Under the pieces are notes generated by a model that saw only the letters and a program-made list of their open reading frames with translations, did no database searches and was not told the origin of the DNA. Source: Sphingomonas naasensis (lineage in GTDB: Bacteria > Pseudomonadota > Alphaproteobacteria > Sphingomonadales > Sphingomonadaceae). From it: DNA of 64,000 nt. The position numbers and the translations under genes were made by a program. The stretch covers positions 496,001 to 560,000 of the forward strand of contig NZ_SRXU01000001.1 in the NCBI RefSeq assembly GCF_004792695.1, in the 5' to 3' direction. Positions 28,067-36,149 of the stretch are shown here, piece by piece (positions within the stretch are counted from its first letter, which is position 1; the number at the start of each line of letters is the position of its first letter).

Positions 28067-29647
28067 TTACAAAGATGCCGGCGCTTGCGGATAGGCATCG
28101 ACGACATCGCCCAGCGCGGCGCTCAGCGGGTCGAGATGCGGCGCGAACGGCCGCCACGCGCGGTCGCCGCCAGTGAAGATCGGCTGGCGCACCTGCTCGG
28201 AGCTGGCGGTGCGGACCGCGCGCTCGGTTTCGTGAAAGGCGAGGCAGGCGGGCTCGAACGCTACGCCGCAGGCGTCCAGCAACCGACGCACTTCGGCCTC
28301 GGTATCCGCCACCAGCGCTTCGTGGATCACCCGGTGGACCTGCCCCGGCTGGACGCGGTCGAGATGCGCCATCAGCCGCACATAGTCGCGATAATAGCGC
28401 CCCATGTCGTCGAGCGCGTAGCTGAATGCCTGGCCGCGCGCGAAATGCTGCTTGAAGTTGGAGAAGCAGCATGCCCGCGGTTCGCGGCGCGCGTCGATGA
28501 TCGTGGCGTTGGGCAGGATCAGCCGGATCAGCACGACATGCGCCCAGTTGTTGGGGAGCTTGTCGATGAACAAGGGCCGGTCGGTTCGGCGCTGGACCGC
28601 GGTGCGACGGAGATACTCCTCACCGAGCTCGCGCGTGCGTTCAGCCATCAGGGTGGTCAGTCCATGCGGATAGTTCGGAATTTTTCGCGCGAGCGCGGGC
28701 AGATCGGGCAGCTCGGTGGTGCCTTCGATCAGGCTGTGGCTGGCGAGAATCTGCTCGACGAGCGTCGATCCCGCGCGCGGCATGCCGAGGATGAAGATCG
28801 GGTCGCGCGCATCGCTGCCCCGGCCGGTGCGCTCGGCGAAGAATTCGGGGGTGGCGAGCGCGATGCAATCGTCGACGAAGCGCCCGGTTTCGTCGGCGTC
28901 GTAGACGAGCCGGGTCCGCCGCAGCGCATTGCCCGCGGCATAATGCGCAAAGGCCCGGTCGGCCTCGCGCCGGTCCTCGAACGCCTTGCCGAGCGCGAAG
29001 TCGAGGTGGAAGCGATCCTCGTCGCCGATGCCGGGCTCGGTCTGCGCAGCCTCCATCGCGGCGATGTCGGCATCGTCGAAGCGCACGGTCTTGAGGTTGG
29101 CGAGGCTCCACCACGCCTCGCCCAGGGTCGGCGAAAGCGCCAGTGCCTTGCGATAGGCGGCGATGCCGTCCGCCTGGCGTCCGACGGTCTTGAGCATATG
29201 GCCATAGCTCATCCACAGCTTGGGCTGCGCGGGCGCCTCGGCGAGGACGCGCTCGTAGAGCAGGATCGCCTCCTCGAAGGCGCCGAGCCGGCCGAGCGTC
29301 GCGGCCTTGAGATTGGCGTGGCCGGGATGATCGGGCTCGGCTTCGACGAGCAGGTCCAGTTCCTCGAGCGCCTCGCTCGCGCGGTTCTGGCGGTAGAGCA
29401 CCAGCGCGAGATTGGCGCGCGCGGCGGTGAAGGCGGGTGCGATCTCGACCGCGCGGCGGAGCAGCGCCTCGGCATCCTTCAGCCGCCCGATCCGCCCGGC
29501 GAGCTCGGCGAGCATGCGGATCGCGCGGGCATCGAACGGATCGCGCTTGAGATAGTCCTTGAGGCCGCGCTCGGCGTCGGGAAGGCGGTTGTCGTGCAGC
29601 GCGAGCGCGGCTGCCATCAGATCCGGGGGGAAGCGCGTCGCGGGCAT
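28067..29647 (-). CDS. TPR-repeat sulfotransferase-family protein
   Basis: The ~526-residue protein has N-terminal tetratricopeptide repeats (about residues 10-200; helices such as DAEALLRRAVEIAPAFTAAR and AILLYERVLAEAPAQPKLW). A sulfotransferase domain (PF13469 type) follows: the PAPS 5'-phosphate loop FILGMPRAGSTLVEQILAS and the later IIDARREPRACCFSNF. No signal peptide or membrane span is visible, so it appears cytoplasmic. Members of this TPR-plus-sulfotransferase group often sit beside TBDTs in sphingomonads, as here, but their acceptor is unknown. The frame is open far upstream; I chose ATG 29647 because the residues before it are low-complexity and do not resemble the family. Confidence 0.82.
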   Translation of the reverse strand: MPATRFPPDLMAAALALHDNRLPDAERGLKDYLKRDPFDARAIRMLAELAGRIGRLKDAEALLRRAVEIAPAFTAARANLALVLYRQNRASEALEELDLLVEAEPDHPGHANLKAATLGRLGAFEEAILLYERVLAEAPAQPKLWMSYGHMLKTVGRQADGIAAYRKALALSPTLGEAWWSLANLKTVRFDDADIAAMEAAQTEPGIGDEDRFHLDFALGKAFEDRREADRAFAHYAAGNALRRTRLVYDADETGRFVDDCIALATPEFFAERTGRGSDARDPIFILGMPRAGSTLVEQILASHSLIEGTTELPDLPALARKIPNYPHGLTTLMAERTRELGEEYLRRTAVQRRTDRPLFIDKLPNNWAHVVLIRLILPNATIIDARREPRACCFSNFKQHFARGQAFSYALDDMGRYYRDYVRLMAHLDRVQPGQVHRVIHEALVADTEAEVRRLLDACGVAFEPACLAFHETERAVRTASSEQVRQPIFTGGDRAWRPFAPHLDPLSAALGDVVDAYPQAPASL

Positions 29648-29979
29648 CGGGCCGAGATGACCACGCGTCCGCGCGGCGATCAAGCGCTCGATTTCATGCT
29701 GGACACGCGCGCCTGCCGCTTCCCCCGACGACCTTGGTTGACCGTAGCATTGCGTCGAACAGCGTGTATGCTGACGATCTCGCTCAACGGGCAGAGGATC
29801 GGTCGTGGACGAACTGACGTCGCTGTTCTTGCTCTTTTTCGGATTTTCCGGGTCCGATATTACGGACCGCTGTCCGGAAGGCGGCGGCAACTGCTGAGAC
29901 CTTTCGCTGAGCCGGTTGCGCTGGTCGTCGGCGACATGATCGGTTCGCCTCCACGCATCGTGACCGTAAACGGGGACGC
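29648..29979. promoter_or_regulatory. Divergent intergenic region with nested inverted repeats
   Basis: This gap of 332 bases lies between the divergent sulfotransferase and transporter genes. It contains GGTCCG at 29851-29856 and CGGACC at 29863-29868 (6-nt spacer), nested in TTCCGG at 29846-29851 and CCGGAA at 29874-29879. This is a good candidate operator. At 29918-29947 a 30-nt stretch matches 26 of 30 bases of 30034-30063 inside the transporter gene. No real gene is apparent in the gap. Confidence 0.4.
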
Positions 29980-31269
29980 GTGAGGGAGCCCGCCCCACCG
30001 TCGCGACGCGCGCTCGGCTTCTGGCCGGCGCTGGCGCTGGTGGTGGGCAACATGATCGGATCGGGGATCTATCTGCTCCCCGCCACGCTCGCGCCGCTCG
30101 GCGCCAATGCGATGATCGGCTGGGGCGTGACGATCGTCGGCGCGATGGCGCTGGCCTTTGTCTTCGCGCGGCTCGCGGCGAAGCTGCCCTGCGCCGGCGG
30201 CCCCTATGCGTTCGCCGACGCCGCGTTCGGCCCGACAATCGGGTTCGCAGTGGCGTGGAGCTACTGGATCCTCGTCTGGGCAGGCAATGGCGCGCTGGCG
30301 ATCGCCGTGGTGAGCGCGCTGAGCGTGCCCTTCCCCATGCTCGCCGGCGGCACCCCGGCCTTCGCCACCGCGCTGCTGCTGATCTGGGCGGCCGTCGCGG
30401 TGAACATTCGCGGCGTCGCGCTGGCGGGGCGGATCCAGCTGATCACGGCGGTGCTCAAGCTGGCACCGCTCGTCGCGGTGATCCTGCTCGCGCTATGGCT
30501 GCTGGCACGCGATGGCGCGACGGCGATCGCAGCCAATCCGGCGGTGCCGATCAGCGCCAATGCCGTCGCCGGTGCGGTCGCGCTGACATTCTGGGGGTTT
30601 CTCGGCGTCGAATCCGCCACCGTCCCCGCCGACAAGGTCCGGAACGCGGCACGGACGGTGCCGCTCGTCACCCTGCTCGGCACTGCGCTGACCGGCGCGG
30701 TCTACGTCCTCGTCGCCGGCTCGGTCGCGCTGATGCTGCCGGCGAGCGTGACCGCCGCCTCGCCCGCCCCGCTCGCCGATTTTCTCGGCCGCTCCTGGGG
30801 AAGCGGCGCGCAGGCGATCGTCGCCCTGTTCGCGGCGATCAGCGCGCTCGGCACGCTCAACGGCTTCGTGCTGCTGCAGGGCGAGATGCCGTGGGCGATG
30901 GCGCGCGGCGGCGTTTTCCCCGCGTGGTTCGGCAAGGAGAGCCGCCGCGGCACCCCGGCGCGCGCGCACCTCGTCTCGGGCGTGCTGGTGACGATCGTGA
31001 TGGCGCTCAACTATACGGGCTCGACCGGCGCGCTGTTCGCCGAGATCGCGACGATCAGCCTCGCCGCGGGGATGCTCGCCTATTTCGTCAGCGCGCTGGC
31101 GGCGCTGAAGCTGCTCGCCGGCGACCGCGCCGTACAGCTCGCCGCGATCGTCTCGGCGGGCTTCGTGCTGTGGATGGTCTACGGGCTCGGCCTGCACGCC
31201 AATCTGTGGGGTCTCGGGCTGCTCGCGCTGGGTTTGCCGATGTTCCTCTGGGTGCGGCGAAACCCCTGA
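29980..31269 (+). CDS. APC-family amino acid permease/antiporter
   Basis: The 429-residue inner-membrane protein has about 12 hydrophobic segments. The start of TM1, VVGNMIGSGIYLLPATLAPLG, is the unwound substrate-binding helix of the AdiC/CadB-like basic amino acid antiporters (APC superfamily). AGGPYAFADAAFGPTIGF and FWGFLGVESATVPADKV are also typical. Uptake or exchange of an amino acid or polyamine is expected; the exact substrate cannot be read from the sequence and no decarboxylase gene is adjacent. GTG at 29980 is preceded by CGGGGA. The gene ends at a large inverted repeat that probably serves as terminator. Confidence 0.88.
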   Translation: MREPAPPSRRALGFWPALALVVGNMIGSGIYLLPATLAPLGANAMIGWGVTIVGAMALAFVFARLAAKLPCAGGPYAFADAAFGPTIGFAVAWSYWILVWAGNGALAIAVVSALSVPFPMLAGGTPAFATALLLIWAAVAVNIRGVALAGRIQLITAVLKLAPLVAVILLALWLLARDGATAIAANPAVPISANAVAGAVALTFWGFLGVESATVPADKVRNAARTVPLVTLLGTALTGAVYVLVAGSVALMLPASVTAASPAPLADFLGRSWGSGAQAIVALFAAISALGTLNGFVLLQGEMPWAMARGGVFPAWFGKESRRGTPARAHLVSGVLVTIVMALNYTGSTGALFAEIATISLAAGMLAYFVSALAALKLLAGDRAVQLAAIVSAGFVLWMVYGLGLHANLWGLGLLALGLPMFLWVRRNP

Positions 31270-31386
31270 TCCTCCCCCGCCAGGGGGAGGTGGCGCCGAA
31301 GGCGACGGAGGGGGAGGAATCACTGCGCTCAGCGAGTCCTCCCCCTCCGTCAGCTGCGCTGACACCTCCCCCTGGCGGGGGAGGAT
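31269..31386. repeat. Nested inverted repeat (REP-like), likely bidirectional terminator
   Basis: The outer arms 31269-31292 and 31363-31386 are perfect 24-bp reverse complements, and an inner pair 31304-31318 and 31337-31351 is perfect over 15 bp. The arms themselves are self-complementary (CCTCCCCC and GGGGGAGG). The element fills the space between the convergent transporter and oxidoreductase genes. GC-rich elements of similar composition occur at 55610-55853, so it is probably one of a dispersed family. Confidence 0.75.
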
Positions 31387-31389
31387 AGT

Positions 31390-32997
31390 TCACACCGGCA
31401 GCAGTCGCCTGACCAGCGAGCGATCGCGCAGGATCTCGTGCGCGGCGTTGTGCCCCGGCGCGCCGGTGACGCCGCCGCCCGGATGCGTCCCCGCGCCGCA
31501 CATGTAGAGCCCCGAAATCGGCGCGCGATAGTCGCCATGGCCGAGTACCGGCCGCGCCGCCCAGAGCTGATCGAGCGACATATGGCCGTGCATGATGTCG
31601 CCGCCGATCAGCCCGAATTTGCGCTCGAGATCGAGCGGGCTGTGGATCTGGCGGCCGACGATCGACGCCTTGAAATTGGGGGCATGCTTGGTGACCGTAT
31701 CGATGATGTGGTCGGCCGCCGCCTCGCGCTCGTCGTCCCAGCTGCGGCCGTCGGGCAGCACGGGCGCGAATTGCTGGCAGAACAGGCTGGCGATGTGCAT
31801 CCCCGGCGGGGCGAGGCTGTCATCGACCGACGTCGGCAATTTCATCTCGACGATCGGTTCGTCGGACCAGCCCTTCGCCTTCGCGCTGGTGAAGGCGTCG
31901 TCCATATAGTCGAGCGTCGGCGAGATGATGATCCCGGCGGTGTGGTGCTCGGCCTTCTCCTTGCCGGGAAGCACGGTGAAATCGGGGAGCTCGGAGAGCG
32001 CGACATTCATCCGGAAGGTGCCCGATCCCGCTTTGAAATTGTCCATGCGCCGGGCGAATTCGGGCGTCATGTCGGTGCGATCGACGAGCTGGCGATAAAG
32101 CAGGGCCGGGCCGACATTGGCCGCGACGATCGGCGCGGCGATTTCCTCGCCCGACTCAAGCCGAACGCCGGCGACCTTCTTGCCGTCGACCAGCACCTTG
32201 GCGACCGGCGCTTCGAGGCTGATCTCGACGCCTGCCTCGATGCAAGCCTCGGCCATATATTGCGTGATCGCGCCCATCCCGCCGACGCTGTGGCCCCACA
32301 TGCCCTTCTTGCCGTTGATCTCGCCGAAGACGTGGTGGAGCAGCACATAGGCGCTGCCGGGCGTGTCCGGGCTGGCATAATTGCCGACCACTGCGTCGAA
32401 GCCGAACGCCGCCTGGATGTACGGATTCTCGTACCAGCTATTGAGGAAATCGCGCGCCGACTTGACGAACAGGTCCATCACGTCGCGCTGCGCCTCGATG
32501 TCCATCCCGGCGAGCCGCTTTCCCTGCAATGCCGCGGCAAGCAGTGCGCGAACGCCGCCGCCGGCATTGGGCGGAGTCTTGAGCGCCATGTCGCGCAGCA
32601 CTTCGGCGACGCGCTCCAGCGCTTCCTCATATTTGGGGAAGGTCTCGGCGTCCTTCGGGCTGAACCGCGCGAATTCGGCCTGCGTGCGTGCGGTGCCGCC
32701 GCCGAGCTTGAGATAGCCGTTCTCGTGGGGGAAGAAGTTGCTGATCGTCCGCTCGATGATCCGCCAGCCGCGCTCGTGCAGCTTCATGTCCTGGATCACC
32801 TTGGGGCGGAGCAGGCTGACGGTGTAGCTCGCCGTCGAGTTGCGGAAGCCGGGATGGAATTCCTCGGTCACTGCCGCGCCGCCGACGACGTCGCGCCGTT
32901 CGAGCACCCGGACCTTCAGCCCGGCGCGCGCGAGATAGAAGGCGCAGACGAGGCCGTTATGCCCGCCGCCGATGACGATCGCGTCGTATTTCTGCAT
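31390..32997 (-). CDS. FAD-dependent oxidoreductase, phytoene desaturase/PYROXD2-like
   Basis: The 535-residue protein has an N-terminal dinucleotide-binding fold YDAIVIGGGHNGLVCAFYLARAG with ERRDVVGGAAVTEEFHPGFR and the C-terminal FAD segment GLYMCGAGTHPGGGVTGAPGHNAAHEIL. These define the CrtI/PYROXD2-like amine-oxidase superfamily. Despite the similarity to carotenoid desaturases there are no carotenoid genes nearby. It is encoded 15 nt after the Rieske oxygenase gene and probably acts in the same pathway, oxidising the substrate or product of that enzyme. The substrate is unknown. Confidence 0.85.
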   Translation of the reverse strand: MQKYDAIVIGGGHNGLVCAFYLARAGLKVRVLERRDVVGGAAVTEEFHPGFRNSTASYTVSLLRPKVIQDMKLHERGWRIIERTISNFFPHENGYLKLGGGTARTQAEFARFSPKDAETFPKYEEALERVAEVLRDMALKTPPNAGGGVRALLAAALQGKRLAGMDIEAQRDVMDLFVKSARDFLNSWYENPYIQAAFGFDAVVGNYASPDTPGSAYVLLHHVFGEINGKKGMWGHSVGGMGAITQYMAEACIEAGVEISLEAPVAKVLVDGKKVAGVRLESGEEIAAPIVAANVGPALLYRQLVDRTDMTPEFARRMDNFKAGSGTFRMNVALSELPDFTVLPGKEKAEHHTAGIIISPTLDYMDDAFTSAKAKGWSDEPIVEMKLPTSVDDSLAPPGMHIASLFCQQFAPVLPDGRSWDDEREAAADHIIDTVTKHAPNFKASIVGRQIHSPLDLERKFGLIGGDIMHGHMSLDQLWAARPVLGHGDYRAPISGLYMCGAGTHPGGGVTGAPGHNAAHEILRDRSLVRRLLPV

Positions 32998-33012
32998 GCG
33001 TCCCCCGGAAAA

Positions 33013-34188
33013 TCAGATGGTGTGCGGGCGCCGCGACCAGCCCGGTGCCGGCGCGCGGTGCTGCCTTGCCTCGGGAATGATCGCGCGCACCTTGGCGGCG
33101 AAGCTGCGCAGGCACACTTCGCTCGCGCCGATCGGCCCGGCAGTGTAGCTCGACGACGCCATCCCCTGCTGGACGCGCTCGATCAGCCAGGTGTCCTCGG
33201 CATTGACCACGCGGTTGATCCGCCAGTTGGCGTAGCGGACCAGCTTCATCTCGCGGCGGTCGTCGGGCAACGCGAAGGTCATCTCGCGCAGCACGCAGGT
33301 CGTCGGCGAAGTCGGCAGCCACTGCATAAAGTCGATCTGGTCGGCGTAAATGTCGAACGCCATGTTGGGCCAGAGCTTGTAATAGAGCCACAGCCGCTGG
33401 TTGGCTTCGGGCAGGTGATCGACCCGCGGCAGATGGCGCTGGTAGAAGGCCTCCCACGGATTGGCTGAAGGGCGGTCGACGAGATAGCCCGACATCTTGT
33501 CGACCCAGCCTGACGCCTCGATCGCATAGGATTTTCCGAACAGCCGGGTCAGCCCGTCATGCGCGACCGGGATGTGGAGATTGTCCGAATAATTGTCTCC
33601 GACATTCTTCCAGTTGACCGCGCGGTCGCGGGTGCGGACGTCGCCGATCCGGCGCATCTCCTCGAGACGATAAGGGGCGATCTCGGCCTCGTAGGGCGCC
33701 ATCATCTCGGCGACCGACGGCCCGCCGTCATCTTCCAGCCGGACGAAGACGAAGCCGCGCCAGATCGACAGGTCGACCGGGACGAGCCCGCTCGCCGCCA
33801 TGTCGAGCGCCGGATAGTCGCGCCGCATCGGCACGCCAGAAAGGGTGCCGTCGAGCTCGTAGACCCAGGCATGATAGGGGCAGACGAGCTTCTTCGCGCA
33901 GCCCGCATCGCCCTCGACGATCCGCATCGCGCGGTGCCGGCACACGTTATGAAAGGCTCGGATCACCCCGTCGCGGCCGCGCAAAGCGACGACATTCTCG
34001 CCGAGATAGGAAAGCGTCCGCCACGCGCCGGGCTCGGCGATATCGCTCTCGTGGCAGACGATCTGCCACGACGGGCGCAGGATGCGGTCGGTCTCGACGC
34101 TCAGGAACTCGGGGTCGGTGTAGATCCAGCCCGGCAGCGACCAGTCGGCATCGGGATCGACTTCTGGAAGGGAGGCGAGGGTCGCCAT
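33013..34188 (-). CDS. Rieske non-haem iron oxygenase, alpha subunit
   Basis: The 391-residue protein has an N-terminal Rieske [2Fe-2S] domain (residues ~35-135) with CRHRAMRIVEGDAGC and CPYHAWVYELDG, giving the CxH...CxxH ligands. A C-terminal catalytic domain follows, with the mononuclear-iron motif NWKNVGDNYSDNLHIPVAHDG. It resembles ring-hydroxylating dioxygenases and the Rieske monooxygenases that act on carnitine, glycine betaine or stachydrine. No beta subunit, ferredoxin or reductase gene is near, so electrons must come from elsewhere. ATG 34188 has GGAG 8 nt upstream. The start faces a palindrome and a divergent TetR-type regulator related to BetI. Confidence 0.9.
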   Translation of the reverse strand: MATLASLPEVDPDADWSLPGWIYTDPEFLSVETDRILRPSWQIVCHESDIAEPGAWRTLSYLGENVVALRGRDGVIRAFHNVCRHRAMRIVEGDAGCAKKLVCPYHAWVYELDGTLSGVPMRRDYPALDMAASGLVPVDLSIWRGFVFVRLEDDGGPSVAEMMAPYEAEIAPYRLEEMRRIGDVRTRDRAVNWKNVGDNYSDNLHIPVAHDGLTRLFGKSYAIEASGWVDKMSGYLVDRPSANPWEAFYQRHLPRVDHLPEANQRLWLYYKLWPNMAFDIYADQIDFMQWLPTSPTTCVLREMTFALPDDRREMKLVRYANWRINRVVNAEDTWLIERVQQGMASSSYTAGPIGASEVCLRSFAAKVRAIIPEARQHRAPAPGWSRRPHTI

Positions 34189-34202
34189 GGCCGGCTCCGA
34201 TT

Positions 34203-34228
34203 GCTTGTTGTACGATCGTATAATAAGC
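34203..34228. promoter_or_regulatory. 26-bp palindromic operator candidate
   Basis: The site is centred between 34215 and 34216. Eleven of its 13 base pairs are symmetric, including a perfect core TACGATCGTA at 34211-34220 and flanks GCTT/AAGC. It lies in the 47-nt gap between the divergent Rieske and TetR genes, where a TetR dimer would block both promoters. Binding is inferred, not shown. Confidence 0.65.
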
Positions 34229-34235
34229 TGGGGCA

Positions 34236-34829
34236 ATGAGCAAGTCCGGCTTCACCCGCGCCGAGCCCGATGCGCGGCGCCAGTCGCTGATCGAGGCCAC
34301 TGCGAGCGTGCTGGCACGCGACGGCGCCGGCGGCGCATCGGTGCGCGCGATCGCGCTCGAGGCGGGCGTGTCGCCGGGGCTGGTCACGCACCATTTCGGC
34401 GGGGTCGATGCGCTGATCGCAGCAACCTATGCCCAGATCGGCGAGCAAGTCTCCGCGGCGCTCGATGCCGCGGTAGCCGGTGCCGGGAATGACCCGCGCG
34501 CACGGCTCATGGCCTATGTCGCGGCGAGCTTCCTGTCGCCGATCGCCGACCGCGCGCTGCTCGCGACCTGGACGGCGTTCTGGGGGCTGGTGATCGCGCG
34601 CGTGGAGATCGCCGCGCTCCACGACACGCAATATGCGCGCTATCGCGACGCGCTGGAGGCGCTGCTGGGAGCCTGCGGGCTCGCGCCGGCGGCGCGGCGC
34701 CGCGCCGCGATCGCGATCACCGCGCTGGTCGACGGCCTATGGCTCGAGCTGTGCCTTTCGCCCGCGGTGCTCGACGCGACCGAGGCCCGGGCGATCGCCG
34801 AGGCGCAGATCGAGGCGTTGCTGGGCTAG
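34236..34829 (+). CDS. TetR-family regulator, BetI-like
   Basis: The 197-residue protein has an N-terminal TetR helix-turn-helix (residues ~15-60: LIEATASVLARDGAGGASVR, ALEAGVSPGLVTHHFGG). Its C-terminal ligand domain is of the BetI type (YVAASFLSPIADRALLATWTAFWG, ITALVDGLWLELCLSPAVL). BetI-type regulators often respond to choline-like quaternary amines, which fits a Rieske oxygenase of the carnitine/betaine type, though the effector is unknown here. It is divergent from the Rieske operon and shares its short control region, which carries a strong palindrome. Confidence 0.9.
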   Translation: MSKSGFTRAEPDARRQSLIEATASVLARDGAGGASVRAIALEAGVSPGLVTHHFGGVDALIAATYAQIGEQVSAALDAAVAGAGNDPRARLMAYVAASFLSPIADRALLATWTAFWGLVIARVEIAALHDTQYARYRDALEALLGACGLAPAARRRAAIAITALVDGLWLELCLSPAVLDATEARAIAEAQIEALLG

Positions 34830-34860
34830 CCGCGCTCGATCCGAGGTGCGATCGGCCGCC

Positions 34861-35199
34861 CTAGCGGCTGCCCGGCTGGCGGCACTGATCCTTCAGCGTC
34901 CGCGAGCAGCGCGGATAGTCGCGCGGCGTGCTTGCAGAGGGCGTCGCGGTTGCCGTGCTTGCCGCAGGGCGCGCGGGGCTTGCGCCCTCGGGAGCAGGAT
35001 CGGACGCGAGGCGCGTCGTCCCCGAGCCGGTGGTGCCGGTCCTCGGATCGGCCGGCGGCGTGTTGGCGTCGGGTGTGGTCGTCGCAGGCGAGGTCGTCTG
35101 CGGCGTCGAGCTTGCGAGCGGAGTCTGCTGCGGCGACTGCCCGGCGACGGCAGTGCCGCCGATCGCGGCGAGAATCGCCGGCGATATCAGGACCTTCAT
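34861..35199 (-). CDS. Small exported Thr/Pro/Ala-rich protein
   Basis: I do not recognise a family. The 112-residue protein starts MKVLISPAILAAIGGTAVAG, a plausible signal peptide, followed by a low-complexity region rich in Thr, Pro, Ser and Ala (residues ~22-90). It ends in a short cysteine-containing tail, DYPRCSRTLKDQCRQPGSR. GAGGAG lies 7 nt before ATG 35199. The two cysteines may form a disulfide in the periplasm. It lies between the TetR gene and the trehalose operon with no functional link visible. Confidence 0.6.
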   Translation of the reverse strand: MKVLISPAILAAIGGTAVAGQSPQQTPLASSTPQTTSPATTTPDANTPPADPRTGTTGSGTTRLASDPAPEGASPARPAASTATATPSASTPRDYPRCSRTLKDQCRQPGSR

Positions 35200-35350
35200 C
35201 GCGCTTCTCCTCAACCGGCTGCGAACACCCCATCGCAGCACATCAACGCGACAGCGAGCGCGATGCTCCCGCTTGCCGCGATCCGGCGCTGGGCGGCGCG
35301 GCCGGTCACGGGTCGTTGCGGAGCTTCGGGCTCGGTTCGTCGGTTTCGGG

Positions 35351-35375
35351 GGAACAATAACGGCTCCGATACGAT
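35351..35375 (+). promoter_or_regulatory. Possible general-stress (EcfG-type) promoter of otsB
   Basis: GGAAC at 35351-35355 and CGAT at 35372-35375 are separated by 16 nt. Alphaproteobacterial EcfG promoters read GGAAC, 16-17 nt, CGTT, so one position of the -10 differs. Transcription would begin close to the GTG at 35385, giving a nearly leaderless message. Confidence 0.35.
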
Positions 35376-35384
35376 AATTGGGCA

Positions 35385-36149
35385 GTGACTGCGTACGCCC
35401 CCTCCCCGACCGCCGCTTTGCCCCCACCCCCCGCCAGCCTGCTGGACGGCAATGCGAGCCTGTTCCTCGATTTCGACGGGACCCTCGTCGCGATCGCCGA
35501 GACGCCCGAGGCGGTGATGGTCGACGCGCGGCTGCGCGACCTGCTCGCATCGCTGCACGCCCGACTGAACGGTCGCGTGGTGCTGATCAGCGGCAGGCCG
35601 GCCGAGCAGCTCGCGCAGCTGCTCGACTTGCCGGCGCTCGACATCGTCGGCAGCCACGGCATGGAGTTTCGCCACGCCGACGGGCGCCGCGCCAGTGCCG
35701 ATCGCCCGGCCGCGCTCGGCGCAGCCTTCGAACGGATCCGCAGGCACGCCGAGCGACATCCCGGCCTGCGCATCGAGGAAAAGCCGCTCGGCGTCGCGCT
35801 CCATTACCGCCAGGCGCCCGAAGAGGCCGGTTCCTGTGAGACGCTCGCCCGCGAGCTGGCGGCGGAACATGGTCTCCACTTCCAGCCGGGCAAGATGATG
35901 GTCGAGGTCCGTGCCGCGGGTGGAGACAAGGGCGCGGCGATCCGTGCGTTGATGGCGGAACCCCGCATGGTGTCCACGCGTCCCCTGTTCATGGGCGACG
36001 ACCTCACCGACGAGCCCGGCTTCATCGCGGCTGGCGAACTGGGCGGTGCCGGCATCCTGATTGGCTCGCCGCGGCCGAGCGCGGCGCGCTATCGGCTCGA
36101 CGATGTTGCCGCGGTGCGCGACTGGCTCGCCGCAGGCAGCGCGGCATGA
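35385..36149 (+). CDS. otsB: Trehalose-6-phosphate phosphatase
   Basis: The 254-residue HAD-superfamily enzyme dephosphorylates trehalose 6-phosphate to trehalose. The nucleophile motif LFLDFDGTLVAIAETP, the second motif VVLISGRPAEQL, VGSHGMEFR, the lysine in HFQPGKMMVEVR and the metal-binding LFMGDDLTDEPGF are all present. It is the first gene of an otsB-GH15-otsA cluster and its stop overlaps the GH15 start (ATGA). GTG at 35385 is used because no other start codon lies before the catalytic motif at a useful distance. Confidence 0.95.
   Translation: MTAYAPSPTAALPPPPASLLDGNASLFLDFDGTLVAIAETPEAVMVDARLRDLLASLHARLNGRVVLISGRPAEQLAQLLDLPALDIVGSHGMEFRHADGRRASADRPAALGAAFERIRRHAERHPGLRIEEKPLGVALHYRQAPEEAGSCETLARELAAEHGLHFQPGKMMVEVRAAGGDKGAAIRALMAEPRMVSTRPLFMGDDLTDEPGFIAAGELGGAGILIGSPRPSAARYRLDDVAAVRDWLAAGSAA

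Noticed and set aside
28085..29983. 632-residue plus-strand frame opposite the TPR-sulfotransferase
   Set aside because: The minus-strand product has the PAPS loop and TPR helices; the plus frame has no family features.
31390..32997. Annotating the flavoprotein as phytoene desaturase (crtI)
   Set aside because: No carotenoid genes lie nearby and the sequence fits the broader PYROXD2-like group; its partner is a Rieske oxygenase.
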